Program-made: the position numbers and the translations under genes
Shown: positions 26,701 through 40,400 of the stretch, in pieces
How positions within the stretch are numbered: the first letter of the stretch is position 1
Layout: every line of letters starts with the position of its first letter
From: Strongylocentrotus droebachiensis
Taxonomy: Eukaryota > Echinodermata > Echinoidea > Camarodonta > Strongylocentrotidae
Length of the DNA: 64,000 nucleotides
Assembly (NCBI GenBank): GCA_035222895.1
Contig: JAVYIG010000093.1
Coordinates: 744,001 to 808,000 of the forward strand
Direction: 5' to 3'
The notes under the pieces: model-generated
The model's input: only the letters and a program-made list of their open reading frames with translations
What the model was told of the DNA's origin: nothing
Databases searched by the model: none

Positions 26701-29700
26701 GGTCCTCCCAGTGGGTATGTTGTTCCCTCAGTTTCTCTTTAAAAAAAGAAATAGCCGGCATGCTTTCTTTCTACCTCTTTGTGTGTCTGCTTTTTCTCTC
26801 GCTGAACATCCAAGTTTGATAAATAAAACCTTAATTTGTTTCTTACTTCCTTCTTTTTCTAAATTGCATGTTTTGTACCAATGCACAGGATCATGATAGC
26901 CTTGATTATCAAGTGGTAAGGATCGATGCATGCTCTGGAAGAAAAAAAAGTAGTTTTAGCTAGTTTTAGCATCTTTTGATTGCATCTATTTTGGTCTTAC
27001 TTTTGTATCTCTTCTCTCGTTTTTATAACCCTGTTCTTGTTTCTCATGGGAATTGTTTTTTTGAAGTTGGAAAGCATACATAACATTCAAATCCATGAAA
27101 AAGTCATTTCATGAAAGCTTTTTTCTCTTTCTTTTCCCCCTTTATATTTGTATTCAATTTGCATGAAGCATTATCGGCCAACATTACACTGTATGTAATC
27201 AGAACTATACAGTGCATCTCAGATCTCTGAAGAAAATTAAAGTATTGACATAAAAGTTTGCTTCTGTCTTTCATGTTTTCTCCAGGAATGCTTTTTGAAA
27301 ATTAATGTGGAGTGTATCAGAGAGGGACATCTTTGTTGTTGTTTTGATTTGATCTTATGATTGATGTTTGAATTTTCCAGCCTAGTTAATTGTTTTTCTT
27401 GCATGATTTGGAATTGTTTGAACAAGTTATTTGTATTGCATGGCTTTGAAATGCAAAAAAAAAAGACACAAAAGTTGATTATGTGTAGTATTTCAAATAG
27501 TTTATACTACATACGATTTATACACTCATGGCAATTCTGCATGGTTTCAGAGTACAATTGAATCAAATGATAACTTCAGATGATCGGGCCTTAAAATCGT
27601 AGAATTACAGTGACCAAGATTGGTCATGCTTCTTCCATAATCTTAAAACTCCCTTAGCTATTTAATATGGATTCATGTAGTGGATTGGAAAAAGAAAAAA
27701 CATTGCCCATTGTCTTGCAAAACTGATTTTTTTTTATTTGCAAGATATTACTGAATATTTAATATTGTATATTTATTCAAAAAAGAATATGTAACCATAA
27801 ATGGGACATGTTCATTTAATTCAACAAAGCCTGCTTTAAAGACTGCATATAAAAGCCTTTGCATTTGATGTTTGGTAAAAAATATGTACATGAAATTCTA
27901 TATCTTGATCCAAATTGCCTTGTAAAAAAATGTGCTAAATATGTTAATCAGATATATAAATTGCTTTGATTCTTAAACAAAGATTTATTGTGACAATTCA
28001 AAAGCTTGCCAGACATAACAACAGCTAATGTATGCAAAGTGTATTACATCTCTAGAGATGCCATTATGCATGGCAGGTGAATCAACTAGTGTTGATGATA
28101 ATCAGGGGTTCTGGAGAGAAACATGCATATCAATTGGAAAACATAGTAATCCTGCAGGTCTGATGATTTCCTCAGTTGATAAAGGTATTGTGGAGCGCCA
28201 GGGGTGTCAAGTCTGACAGACGTGGGCACTATAAAAGAACCTACTATTGTTGTTATTATTGATATTATTATTATTATTATTATTGTTGATGTTGTTGTTG
28301 TTACCTTTTTATATCATTTATCTGGTCATTTATTTATTCATTTGTTTTTACATATTTATTATTATTATTATAGTTGTCATTTTTATTTTATTTTTTTCTT
28401 AAGAAAATATTAATATTAATGATGTTGTTATTGTTGTTATTAGTATTATTACTTTGAAAAAACTGTTTATGATAAGCTCCATACTTGGTTTCATTTGATG
28501 AACAATTGCAGGATGCCAAGGAGGCTAGCAAGGAGGTGGAGCCCGTCCCGGAGCCCGAGAAGGAGTACACCGAGGCCGACATCCCTATTCTCCAGGAGGA
28601 GGTCACTGAACTCCAGCGACAGTTTGATGCCTCCGTCGTTGAGAAGCACTCCCTGGAGATTGAACTGTCTGCTAGCAATGAGAGACTGAGGGCAGCCACC
28701 AATATGATTGTCAGGTAACTCAATACAAGTGAACCCTGACCTTGGGTCATAAAGTTCATGATTGAAGGATATTGGGTTGGGATTAAGATTGGGATTAAGA
28801 TTTAGGTGGGTGTAATTTGATGCCTCTGTTGTTGAGAAGCACTCCCTGGAGATTGAGCTGTCTGCTAGCAACGAGAGACTTAGGGCAGCCACCAATATGA
28901 TTGTCAGGTAAAGCAATAATAGTGAACCCTGACCTTTGGTCATAAAGTTCATGATTGAAAGATATTTGGTTGGGATTAGGGCTGGGATTAGGATTAGGAT
29001 TTGGATGGGTGTAGTTTGATGCCTCCGTCGTTGAGAAGCACTCTCTGGAAATCGAGCTTTCTACAAGCGAGAGAGATTGAGTCCAGCAGGCAATATCATT
29101 GTCAGGTACAGCCTCATATATATTCAATACTTGGTGACCTTGTGGCCCCCTGTACCCCCTATATTGTACTGCCTGAAGTTAAATATTTTTTCTCATAACC
29201 ATGAGTATGATTTTATACATGTTCCATTGTTCATCTGCAGCTTACAACAGGAGAAAGAGCGATGGCAGACATACGTAGATGAGAACGCAGACAACGAATG
29301 GTTGCTTAGCAACTGCATGACAGCGGCTGCCTTCCTGACGTACTGTGGCGGTATGACGTCAGATTCCCGTCAGCGCATGGGGGAGTACATCAACCAAGTG
29401 TGCGTGGATACGGGATTCCCCATCCCGAAACGACGAGTTCTCAAAGATGTCTCCCTCATCCAGTTCCTCTACACTCCGGTAAGTAAAAGAGCCCATGGGT
29501 GGTATTCTCGAAATGATTAACTTTAATCCATGGTTTAATCCACCGACTAATTATGGAATGCCAAGTGTCCATATGAATATATTTTTGAATAATTTGATAT
29601 GTCCCTAAAATACCATGATAACATAATTATACATTATATTTTAATTTAGTGACAGATTACAGTACTCAAAAACATATTCATATGGACACTTCGCATTCCA

Positions 29701-31394
29701 TACTTAGTCGATGGCTTAAACCATGGACTAAAGTTAGTCCGCTTTTGAGAATACCACCCCATGTTATTACAAATACCCCTTGAACAAGACCTTTTTATCT
29801 GCATCGCTTTTCTCCACCCAGGTGTTATATGGGTACCCAGTAGGATGTGAACGTCATTGTGGTTGGATTATCATTAGTATGTGTATGACTAGCCGAAATG
29901 CTCCCCAGGGAGTGGGGAATGTGCACTTTAATGATAGTGTGCAGACTATCCTATAAAGTAAACCATATTTCTACTTTTGAATTTTAGACAATTCTAAGTT
30001 TAGCTTTGAATGTTGAATTGTTTGGAAGTACATGTATGTTAAAGGGTGATTATCAAATACAAACAATTTGTCCAGGTTTTGCAGTGAAATGTAATTTGTT
30101 TGTTTTCCTGATTCTCCATTTCTAACCAGTTTGAGATTGAATCGCTGAAGACATTGAAGCTACCAAGCACACCTAATTCTCAGGACAATGCTTGCTTTGT
30201 CATGCAAGAACATAGCGCTACAGCCTGGTCACTCCTGTGTGATCCTACTAGCCGGATCCTAGACTGGATTAAATCTTATCTCAACGACCAGCTCGTCGTT
30301 ATCAAGTTCCATGTAAGTCCGATGAATTCGTTCATTTATAGGGAAGTGTTTTCATTTATCCAAGGATCTTGTCAAGCAAATTGTAAGTGGATTAAATACA
30401 TTAAATGGAGTACATGTATTATAGTTAAGGTGGGAAAGAAACATCATTAGAGGAGACTTTGGATATTCTCAATATCTTTTGTATGAAGTTGACCAGAATT
30501 TAAAGATTATATTTTATTCCTTTGAATTCACGATTTTGATATTTTTGAAGAAGCTTAAAGTCCAGTTTGAGACTTATCTGACCTTGGGATTCCTTTGGTA
30601 TTAATGTCTGTATGTTTATTTCTGTAAGTTCTGTACAAGCAATTACGTGTCAATGCACTTTAATATGAACTCTGAGCTGAAAGCCCAGCTTGAGATTTGG
30701 CTGAATAAGGGGATTATCCTAGTCCTAGTGTGTGTTTTGTTTATTTGTTGTTCTTATTCATTTTTTTATACTGTATACTATGATTTTTAAAACCTTTGAC
30801 AATTTTGAACGTTTTTCCGAAATGTCTTGACATGTAGGAGCTGAGGGCCCAGCTTGAGACGTGCCTGACTGAGGGGACTCCCCTGGTCCTGATGGACTGT
30901 GATGTAGACAAGCTTGCTGAGGATCCAAGATTCTATCGGCTGCTGAGAAGTAGACTAGCGTTCATCAATGGCAAGAGCAACTTCAAGATGATGGTAATTA
31001 AGTTGGTGGTGATGGTGATGATATCAATGAAAGTGATGATGATGATATCAATAAAAGTGATGTTGATGGTGGTGATGATGATGATGATGGTAATGGTAAT
31101 GGTGGTGATGGTGGTGAGGATGATGTAACAATCATAATAAGTGTGATGATTAAAGGAGTAGGATTAGTGGGAGAAGAAACAAGAGGAGTGTTTTTCAGCT
31201 CTAGATTATGATGATGATAATGATGAGGATGATGAGGATGATGACGATATTAATGATGATGATGATGATGATGGTGGTGGTGATGGTGGTGGTGGTGATG
31301 ATGATGATGATGATGATGATGAGGATGATGAGGATGATGACGATATTAATGATGATGATGATGATGGTGGTGGTGGTGATGGTGGTGGTGGTGG

Positions 31395-31427
<33 letters not shown>

Positions 31428-34400
31428 GGATGATGAGGATGATGACGATATTAATGATGATGATGATGATGATGGTGGTGGTGATGGTGGTGGTGGTGAT
31501 GATGATGATGATGATGATGATGATGTTAATAAAGAAGATAATGGGGTGGCGATGATGATGATGATGATGATGATGATAATAGGTAATTTTTGCAAACTCA
31601 TTGGGGAATTAGAATCTGCGGTTCGTGTGCAAAAACGAGAAGTTACTATAGTAACAGTTGGATGACCGCTGAGGCCCTAAAATCTAGAACGGGTTTTGGC
31701 CAAATCTATGGTCGTTCTCATTGACAACCCAAGTGAATCAGCAGCCAATCAGAGAGCTCGTATAGCTGGCCCGGGAACTTTATTCTTCTGATAAAAGTGT
31801 ATAGATATGCAGACGCGATCGACATCAAACCAGAGACTAGAAAATGAATTTCAACGCGAATGGCTCTTCGGTGAGTTTCTTTTATCGATTATTGTTTCTT
31901 AACTATACTATGGATATAACATGAATTGTTTTAAAATTGGACGATGAATTGTTGAAAGATGATAAAAGCCGTTTTGTGGCTTGTTCGAGACAAGTTGTGC
32001 TACTGAGTAGTACACTAGTCGTGCGGTATAGTCCCGTCTGTACGGTACTGTATTGCATGCGCAGGGCCAGCATTGCATTGCATTGCAATGTTGTTGTGTA
32101 TTGCCAGTTTATCGTCTCTGACTCAGACTCTGTCTGAGTTCTTGGTTCTTGGTTGGTTGGTCCTCCAAAATAGTTTTAACTGGAGGTGCGGGTAAGGTGT
32201 TTTAATTTGTAGATGGGGGGGACGATAGGGCAATTTTGAATTTGACAGAGTCGGTGTGAGTGATCGAGTGTTCACCTACTTCTAGGCTAGGGCCTAGATA
32301 GACCTACAGAGAGTAGGCCTAGGTCTAGTACTTGATGGCTAATAGCCTACTAGATCTAGGCTAGTAGTAGACCTCTAGTAGTACTAGTAGGCCTAGACTA
32401 GTAGTAGACTCTAGTCTAGATCTATAGATAGACTATAGATCTAGGCTATAGCCTCTGATCGTGCAAAATGGTGATTTAGTTTTAGTTTATAGGGGCCTAG
32501 ACCTACTCTCCTCGAAATTGTGTCCTGAATTAAACATCCCTGAAAATGTATTGTTTGCAAGTGTTTTCCAGGCTAGCCTAGATCTAGGTCTAGGGTTTGT
32601 TTGGTTTTACCCTCACATTCACAACACAATAACTCAACTCGGAGTCAGAGTCAGACAGCTCACTCTCTCTCTCTCTCTCTCTCTCACTCAATCTCACTCT
32701 CATTCTTGAAAGGAATCTAACTACTAATTAGTAGAGCAGGGGTACCACAAACTTCACCCCTGCTCCTGTACCAGACTGATTTCCTTAGTCTACTGTAATT
32801 AAATAAAATGTAAGAAAAAACACACACACACACAATTATGTCTGCAGCATCACAAAATTATCTTCTTATGCCCCACCAGTGCATTCAAACTTATGACGTT
32901 AAACTAATTGTGGAAATTTTAATGTCAGAATGTTACAAATTACTTTCTCATCTTTTTGTTACAGCAGGTTGGCGAGGTGGTGCCTATCGTGCCTGTGAAA
33001 GCAGCAAAGCCTTCGAAATCTGTGAATCGGTATGTTTTCCATTACGTGCATCATGTTAAATTATAGCTATAGATCCATAGGCCTACTAGAATTAAATATA
33101 ATTTGAAATTCAATGATAATGATAATGTTCTTACATAGCACATGATACATAAGCATTTAAGCAGAAAAGGGGTTAGTCTATACAAAGAGAAACAAACATG
33201 CATGAATAGGTATGTGTTTGCGACTCAAAATCCTTTGTACAATCGTTTTCCACCTTTTTTGTCATAAAATTATAACGCCAAAAATATAATGCATTCATGA
33301 TATGATTATGATGTTTTTCATTATTACAATATAGATAGGTCTACACATGTATAGTACCATTTAACATGATTTCAGAATTCCATTTTATCTAAATCATTGT
33401 TTTATTTTTCATTTTTTGTACCGCAGAATGTCCTGGGACAACAACAGCATAAATATATTAATAGGGGAAGTGGTTCTGGCCAACCTCTTCCAGTACAAAT
33501 ACAGAACTGGAGATTGAGCCAGAACATGGCAACAGATGGCGGAAGGCATGCAGAGGAAGGGGTTGAAGGTGGACTCCTGAGCAGTGAGAGACCGAATCCA
33601 CATCCTTAAAGATTAAGTGAAGGCAAAGAACTATTTGGAGAAGGCTGCAAGTGGCATCGTAGTAGAGGAGACAAGGAGGAGAAAGCTATCAGAGAGGCGA
33701 TAGAGCGGATGCTACAGGAAGAGGAGGACATTGAGTTGGCACCAAAGGAGAGAGGAGATGAGCAAACGAAGAAGGCGGAAGGTGAATAGCTGAGAAAGAG
33801 GGCCTGCGAAACATTAGGAGAAACGAGGAAGAGGTATTTTTCAGAAGATTTTTCAAATTTAACATATTCTACGTGTACTCCCTAACACCCCCTCTGCTCC
33901 CCTCTCAACACACATAAAACCTACACCATTACATTACAAACTAACAGTTATAACTCAACATGGTCGAAAGGAAAACAAAATTACAAATGACTAAGTAAAA
34001 ATTCCATTATCGTTTTTAAAAAGCCGTTAAAAATCAAGAGGGCACTCTCTAAACACTTGTGTATATATTGTGGATGTGATGTTTTGTAGAAATAGTGATA
34101 AGAAAAAGAGATTTACAACAACTATTTAGAAACTGGCTGGTTCAAAATTATTAAGTAATTGTGGGGCCCCACAATAAAGCTTATTGTCATTAAAATTGTA
34201 TGCTCTTTCGAATTTGACACTCAGTTTTTTATTATCTGACAAAAAAACTATTTTGTGTAGCGCCCTCTATACCAAACTCAACTATCCCTTTAACCCTTTG
34301 ATTACTGAATTATCTTATTCCCATTGGCTTAACACAGGGACCACCATGTTCCCGTAAGCAATGGGTTAATATATTTTTAGTATTATGTAAACCAACATTC

Positions 34401-37396
34401 AGTTAGTGTTCTTCATGTACAACATGTAGATTGACTTTAAAAACTCCTTTTTCTTTTATGTTTTATATTTCATGTGAGATACAAAGGTGAATGCAGTACC
34501 CGCACCACATCATGCAGGCTCTTGAATATCTTACACAGTTTAAAATTGACACTCCCCTTTTCTCTTATTTTTAATATACATGTAGCATTTTAGACACCAA
34601 GGCGAATGCGGCACCAGAGGAACAGGAGAGACAGCGAGCTGAAGAGATGGAGAGTAGACGAGAGGAAGAAGAGAGACCGGGAGCTGAAGAAGCAATCCGA
34701 GAGCGTCGCTTTGAGCTTATGCAACATCAGATGCTGCATCAACAGCAACAAGCCCTCCAGCAACAACAACAACAACAACAGCAACATAATCAACAAATGC
34801 AATCAATGATGATAGCTCTCATTAAATCTTTAGAAAAGAAGTAAAGAACAATATCTTATTTTCCTCATTCATTTCAACTGAAATATGTTATTCAAGATAT
34901 TTAAAATGTATTCAGTTTCCAACAAAACATTACAAATCAATTATAAGCATTTAAAACAAATTTAAGAAATACATGTTGGAAACAGAGGGGTCCACTAAAA
35001 AGCAATGCTTGTACAAGTGTGAACACCTTAAATGAAACTTAGGAATAATGAGTTTGAGTGACCAACAGTGAACATTTTACTTTGTCATAATTTATTACAA
35101 ATCTGTCTTTTCAGATATAGTTCTATTTTTACGGCTGCAGGACTTGTTAACAATAACATTCTTGTTAAAATATTGACTTTGGCAGTTTTGCTAAGTCTGT
35201 GTGTATTAAGTTATATGGTCTTCCTAAGAGTTACCCATCTGCCATTATGATATGTACATGTATATGCCAAAGATACATTGTGTTAACTTGTATATATATG
35301 CAATTCAACAGCATCTTGCCTTTTTTTATGTGTGTGACTTCCTTTTTGCTCCTTAGTTTCATTTGTATGTAGTTGGTGCTATCACATTCTTTCTATGTAC
35401 CATTACCATTGCCAATGTTATATTCCTTTCATTCAACTGCAAATCTGGATACCATAATATATGAAATCAAGATATTTCACCTTGGTCTTTAGTAGGTGAC
35501 TTTGACCGTGTTTACTTGTGTTGTGCATATGTTATGTTTTCACAATGCCAGCTTGTGTTAATTTTATGAAGGTGTTGAGGCAAGTATGTCGTTGAACTTG
35601 ATACGTTTACGTGTTTAGCCTTCAGAGTAACTTGTTAACATAGTTTTGTTTAAGTAGCTACGCGAAGAAAATCTCATTTTTGAAATTATGCATCACTAGA
35701 GAGCTAGCGGATTATATATATTTATTATACAAGTTAAGATCCAAGTAAACCAGCTATTACATAAATCATCTCAGGATCAATACTAAATAATATTTTTTGC
35801 ACAGGTACTTCAAATTCTTCAATAGATATTTGGTGTATTGTAAGTAAGTTTATGGTACATGTAAGTTGATACTTATAAGTGATTGAAAGTTCAGGTTTTT
35901 AGCTTATTTCATGTATCTAACTTTATGGTAATTTCATTGAAATGAAATAGGTGATAGAGGCTAGAGTGGAATCATGGATTGCACTGTACTGCAGTTTTAG
36001 TATTACTTCATATTTTCTATTCATTGATGTATTCAGTACCAACAGTAACACAGGTTTATACAGCTAATAGTGCGTATTTTGAAAACAAATCTTTTACACA
36101 AGTTCTATTGAAATAGGTGATACAGGGTGGAATAGATTGTAGAATAGATACTATTAATACAATTAGTATTTTGCGTCTACTCAGGGAGGTGTTTTGAATC
36201 CCTGGTCTACTCACTGTTGTTTACCCTTTATAATGTGACCTTTTTAATGCAGGGTTTGATTAGGCTAATAGTGGAAAGAAAGTGGCATTTATGTAGTTGT
36301 GGTATTTTATTTATTATGTATATATACTTAAATATATTTATATATATATATATATGTGTGTTTGTTAATTTTATTGAGAAATAAAAATTAAAAAGTACTT
36401 GATTTTAATATTTTTTCTTATCACAGGTGTTTCTATGTTTTCAAAAAATCTTAACTAGTTTGAATGTAGGTTGTAGATAAAGAAATGATCTAAATACAAT
36501 GTTAGTTCCAGCAGTCCAAGCTAATGAAGCTGGAAAATCTTGAAGGCGAGGAGGGGGTGGGGTCATACCACCAAAGGGGGCTTATTTTCTTTCAAAATTG
36601 TTCACGTTTGTACCTTGATCGTGGCATTTATGCTCAATAATTTCAAGAGTATGAGTAATGTGGTACAGTGTGTGTGTATACTTATGTGTATGTGTTGGGG
36701 GAGTGAGCAGGAATAACTAGTCTCTGCTCAACCCTTTGAAATTGCAAATGATATGTGCAAACAATATGAATTTTCAAATTCAAGTACCGAATCGTGCAGG
36801 AGCATTCACACAAAACTACCCAAATGGCTAGCACATTATATCCATACTGGAACTGGATAGCAAAAACACACTTACAGAACTGTACATAAATACAGTTACA
36901 CACTCCACAACACACCACATTCTTTCATCATCCAGTACTGTTTTTCTTTTTTGTCCCTTTTTTTTGGGGGGGGGGGGGTAAAAGAAAATGTGTTTTTGTA
37001 GCCATTAATTTCAGTTTAAATAAATTTATTTTACAATATCAACACTAGTTCAAGTTCAAGTTCAGTTTATTTCACATCCAATAAAAAAACTTACAGCATT
37101 ATAACATTCAAATACAATTACATCATCTATAATGTCGAAAGCATAGGCTGCCATAACTGCATCTTGCACTCGATGTCAATTCGCCATGTTTGAGGGAGAG
37201 GGATATTCCCAAGCGATGATGACGTCAGCTACTCTGTAATTATACGTCCGCATTCACCGAAGAGCGAAACCGCTTATTGTAACCAGAGCGGTCTGTGTGC
37301 GCGGCCGTAAACCTGAGTGCTCTGATTCCGCGAAGGTTCCTTATGTTGGTGAGCGAAAACTCGCTATTGAAGAAGATAATGGGGTGGTGGTGGTGG

Positions 37397-37433
<37 letters not shown>

Positions 37434-40400
37434 GAAGATAATGGGGTGGTGGTGGTGATGATGATGATGATGATGATGTTAATGAAGAAGATAATGGGGT
37501 GGCAATGATGATGATGATAATAATTTTGATGATAAGAGGAGGAGGAACAGGAGGAGGGTATTTGAGCTCTAGATTATGAATATGAAGCTGATGGCAATGA
37601 TGATGATGATTCCTAGTAGGATATGATGATTGTTAATGTATGAATAGAACAACTCCAATAGATCAAAAAATAGGATAATTGACGAGTATGATTCTCCTTG
37701 ATGTGCTAGCATTGTAGCTAGTGATGACATTGGTACCCCCCCCCCCCCCCCAAAAAAAAAAAAAAAAAAAAAAAACGCATTTATATTTAGGAAACCATCT
37801 CCTTGTTCCTTGCCTTCCATTGACAGGTTGCTGATCACGAGGTTGAGTGTCATCCAGGCTTCCGTCTCTACCTTCATACCACCTGCCAGCCCCACTGTGT
37901 CCCTGATGAGCTGGCTGCTTATACCAGTGTGATGTACTTCTATCAGTCGAGGGAGGACTGTGAAGAAGAGCTCCTGGATCGGTTCATGACCTTGGAGAAG
38001 GCTCGACTAGAGGAGGATAGGATCACTGCTCTCAAGGTAATTCAATTCAATTCACTTCAATTCAAAAGTGGTTTAATAAACAACATGGATTGCAGCAATA
38101 GGCTGAATTGAACATGTATATACAAGATAAAAACGAACTATATTACATGGCAATATATCAATTGATAAAAAATGTTGTCTAACTGCAATCATCAATATAT
38201 GAATTTAAAGTTAAAAATAAGAAAAATTATATATAAATATTATCAATAAGATTGAATACCCATACAACTTAAAATTGATTGATCAAACCAATTACTCCAT
38301 GAAATGAAATTGTAAGACTGGTACCTGTGATTAAGCTATCCCCTGAAGATCTATGTAAAGATGCCAAGTCTGTCTTTCCTGGTGTCTTCTCCAAGCTCGG
38401 AGGTTGATTGCAACATTTCCCCCCACACATCTCTGTTATCTGCCATTCTAGTACACTCTTGCGGTGTCATTCCTCTCAAGGTCTTGACGCTCACCTTCCA
38501 TTCGGTTCTTGAAAACGATCAATTTAGCAATTTAAATTTACTGCATTCTGCAAACATTTCTTAAAAAACTGAATTTTTGTTAAATAGTGAAACATAATAA
38601 GAGAAGTGTAGTTATAATTATTTGTGGAACTCTATCACAGAGATATGATTAAAAGGAATATTTTGATCAATAATCAATGAATATTTTATTTCAGAGAATC
38701 TTTGTTAGAAAATGTGAAATATCTGTACACGTATTCGTCAAAAAATAAAGTCATACATGGATTTAGGAGCTATAGATGAATATGTCAAAGCAAACACATA
38801 CAAATACTCATTACAAGGGACATGTTTTATTAAAGAGGAGAGCATGGTAACTTTAGGGATAACAAAACAATTAAAAGAAGAAGGAAGAAACAAGAGGAAG
38901 ATAGGAGTTGAAAATAATAATTTTATGTGTTATTTTATTTCCAGGAGAGAATTTCTAACATGAAGCAGCTTGATCAACTTGAAGACCAGATGCTTGAATG
39001 CTTAGCCTCCGACAACAGGCTCCTTAATGACCTAGCTACTACAAAGAAACTAGCCGACATGAAGAAACATTACGATGAAACTGTTGAGAGGTAAGACTAG
39101 CAAGTTCAAAGTTCAAAGTCATTAAAAAAAAGGGAAAGAAAAGAAGATGATGTGATAACGTGTAGTTTGCTGGTGAAAATCATAACTTGTTCCGACTATA
39201 GGAAATCTGTATGAAACTTGTATAAAGAAACGTTGTATAAAGAGAAGAAAAAGAAATGTTGTATAAAGAAACGTTGTATCAAGAAACATTGTATAGTGAA
39301 AGGAGCATACAGACTAGAAAACATCAAAGTATAAAAAAACTGATTTTGAGTAGGTCAATTGACGTGACAACTGGCCACTCATCAGCATGCACTCTTGTTG
39401 TTTAGACGAGAAAGGGAACTATTATTCATTATCGTCTTTTTGTTTGAAACGGTACTGAAACATAGATTTCGTTATACGTTTCTTTGTATGATGTTCAGAC
39501 AACTGAAGAAAAATGTAATTACTTCTCATATAACGATATGTTTCTTGTGAACCTATGCAATGAATATTAGTAGTCTGAACGAAGGGTCAGTATTTGATCT
39601 TGTCATGGCCCTGAAAGATCGATTGACGTAGGTAAAAAGTATTGGCATGGTACACGATTTTTACTTTGCGTAATATCAAAAGACGTTAAAAGATGGGAGT
39701 TGCTGCTACCTTGTTTGGCGTTCAACAATAAGGGATAGAGCAATGTCGATCTGGTGCTGCTCAGTGGCTGCCGGGCTCACGATCAATTAGGCAAAAAGAA
39801 TTTCCATTTCGGTTTAACTTAATAAAATTTCGAGTGGACTTTAAAAGATTATTATTATTATTATTATCATTATTATTAATGTTTTGATTTTGATCCCCTT
39901 GCAGCCAAGAACGTGTTCAGATCTCAGAGAATGCCATTCACAATGCGAGGGAGGGCTACCGTTCTATCGCTCGTCGAGGAGCGGTCTGCTTTGATGTCTC
40001 TCGAGGGATGTCAGAGGTCAACTTCATCTATCAGACGTCATGGCAACAGTTCTTAGAGACCTTTGACATCTCCATCAAGCATTCAGAGAGGTGAGAATAC
40101 TTCTATATAGTCCCACATATAGCATTTAATGTGATTTGTAAAAAAACAAGATTATTCATACGGTATTATTCATGGCACAGCAGCTAAGGAGAAAATGACC
40201 AACAACATCTCTTACTCATTCTCTCCCATTTTCCCTCTCCTTGCCTATTGAAATCTGTATCTAAATATTAACTAAATATTTTATCACTACACTGGGTATG
40301 AAAATACAAAGAAAAGGTACATTTATATACACAACCTTCTTGCACATCATTTTTCAAAGTAGAATTTCTACTAGAATTTAACTGTAAATCTTGTTGCAGA

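Larger units (their letters stand above)
31844..34844 (+). pseudogene. Nested Myb/SANT-like gene with Gln-rich tail, broken
   Basis: Four pieces splice in frame: 31844-31870 (ATG, MNFNANGSS), 32965-33029 (VGEVVPIVPVKAAKPSKSVN), 33427-33833 and 34594-34844. The third reads MSWDNNSINILIGEVVLANL, then a short stretch with TWQQMAEGMQ, AVRDRIHIL and LEKAASGIV. This resembles the Myb/SANT-like (trihelix) DNA-binding family that I recall as multi-copy in marine invertebrates. Three in-frame stops interrupt it (TGA 33515 and 33578, TAA 33614), and a one-base frameshift falls near 33670, after which IREAIERMLQEEEDIELAPK reads in another frame. The last piece is Glu/Arg-rich, then Gln-rich, ending KSLEKK and TAA 34842. 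Because the introns are kept this is not a processed copy. The origin could be a domesticated or transposon-borne gene; family confidence is moderate. Confidence 0.6.

Noticed and set aside
28960..29010. Telomere-like GGGATTAGG repeats
   Set aside because: The units are irregular and not TTAGGG arrays. They belong to the duplicated intron part of the exon 26 array.
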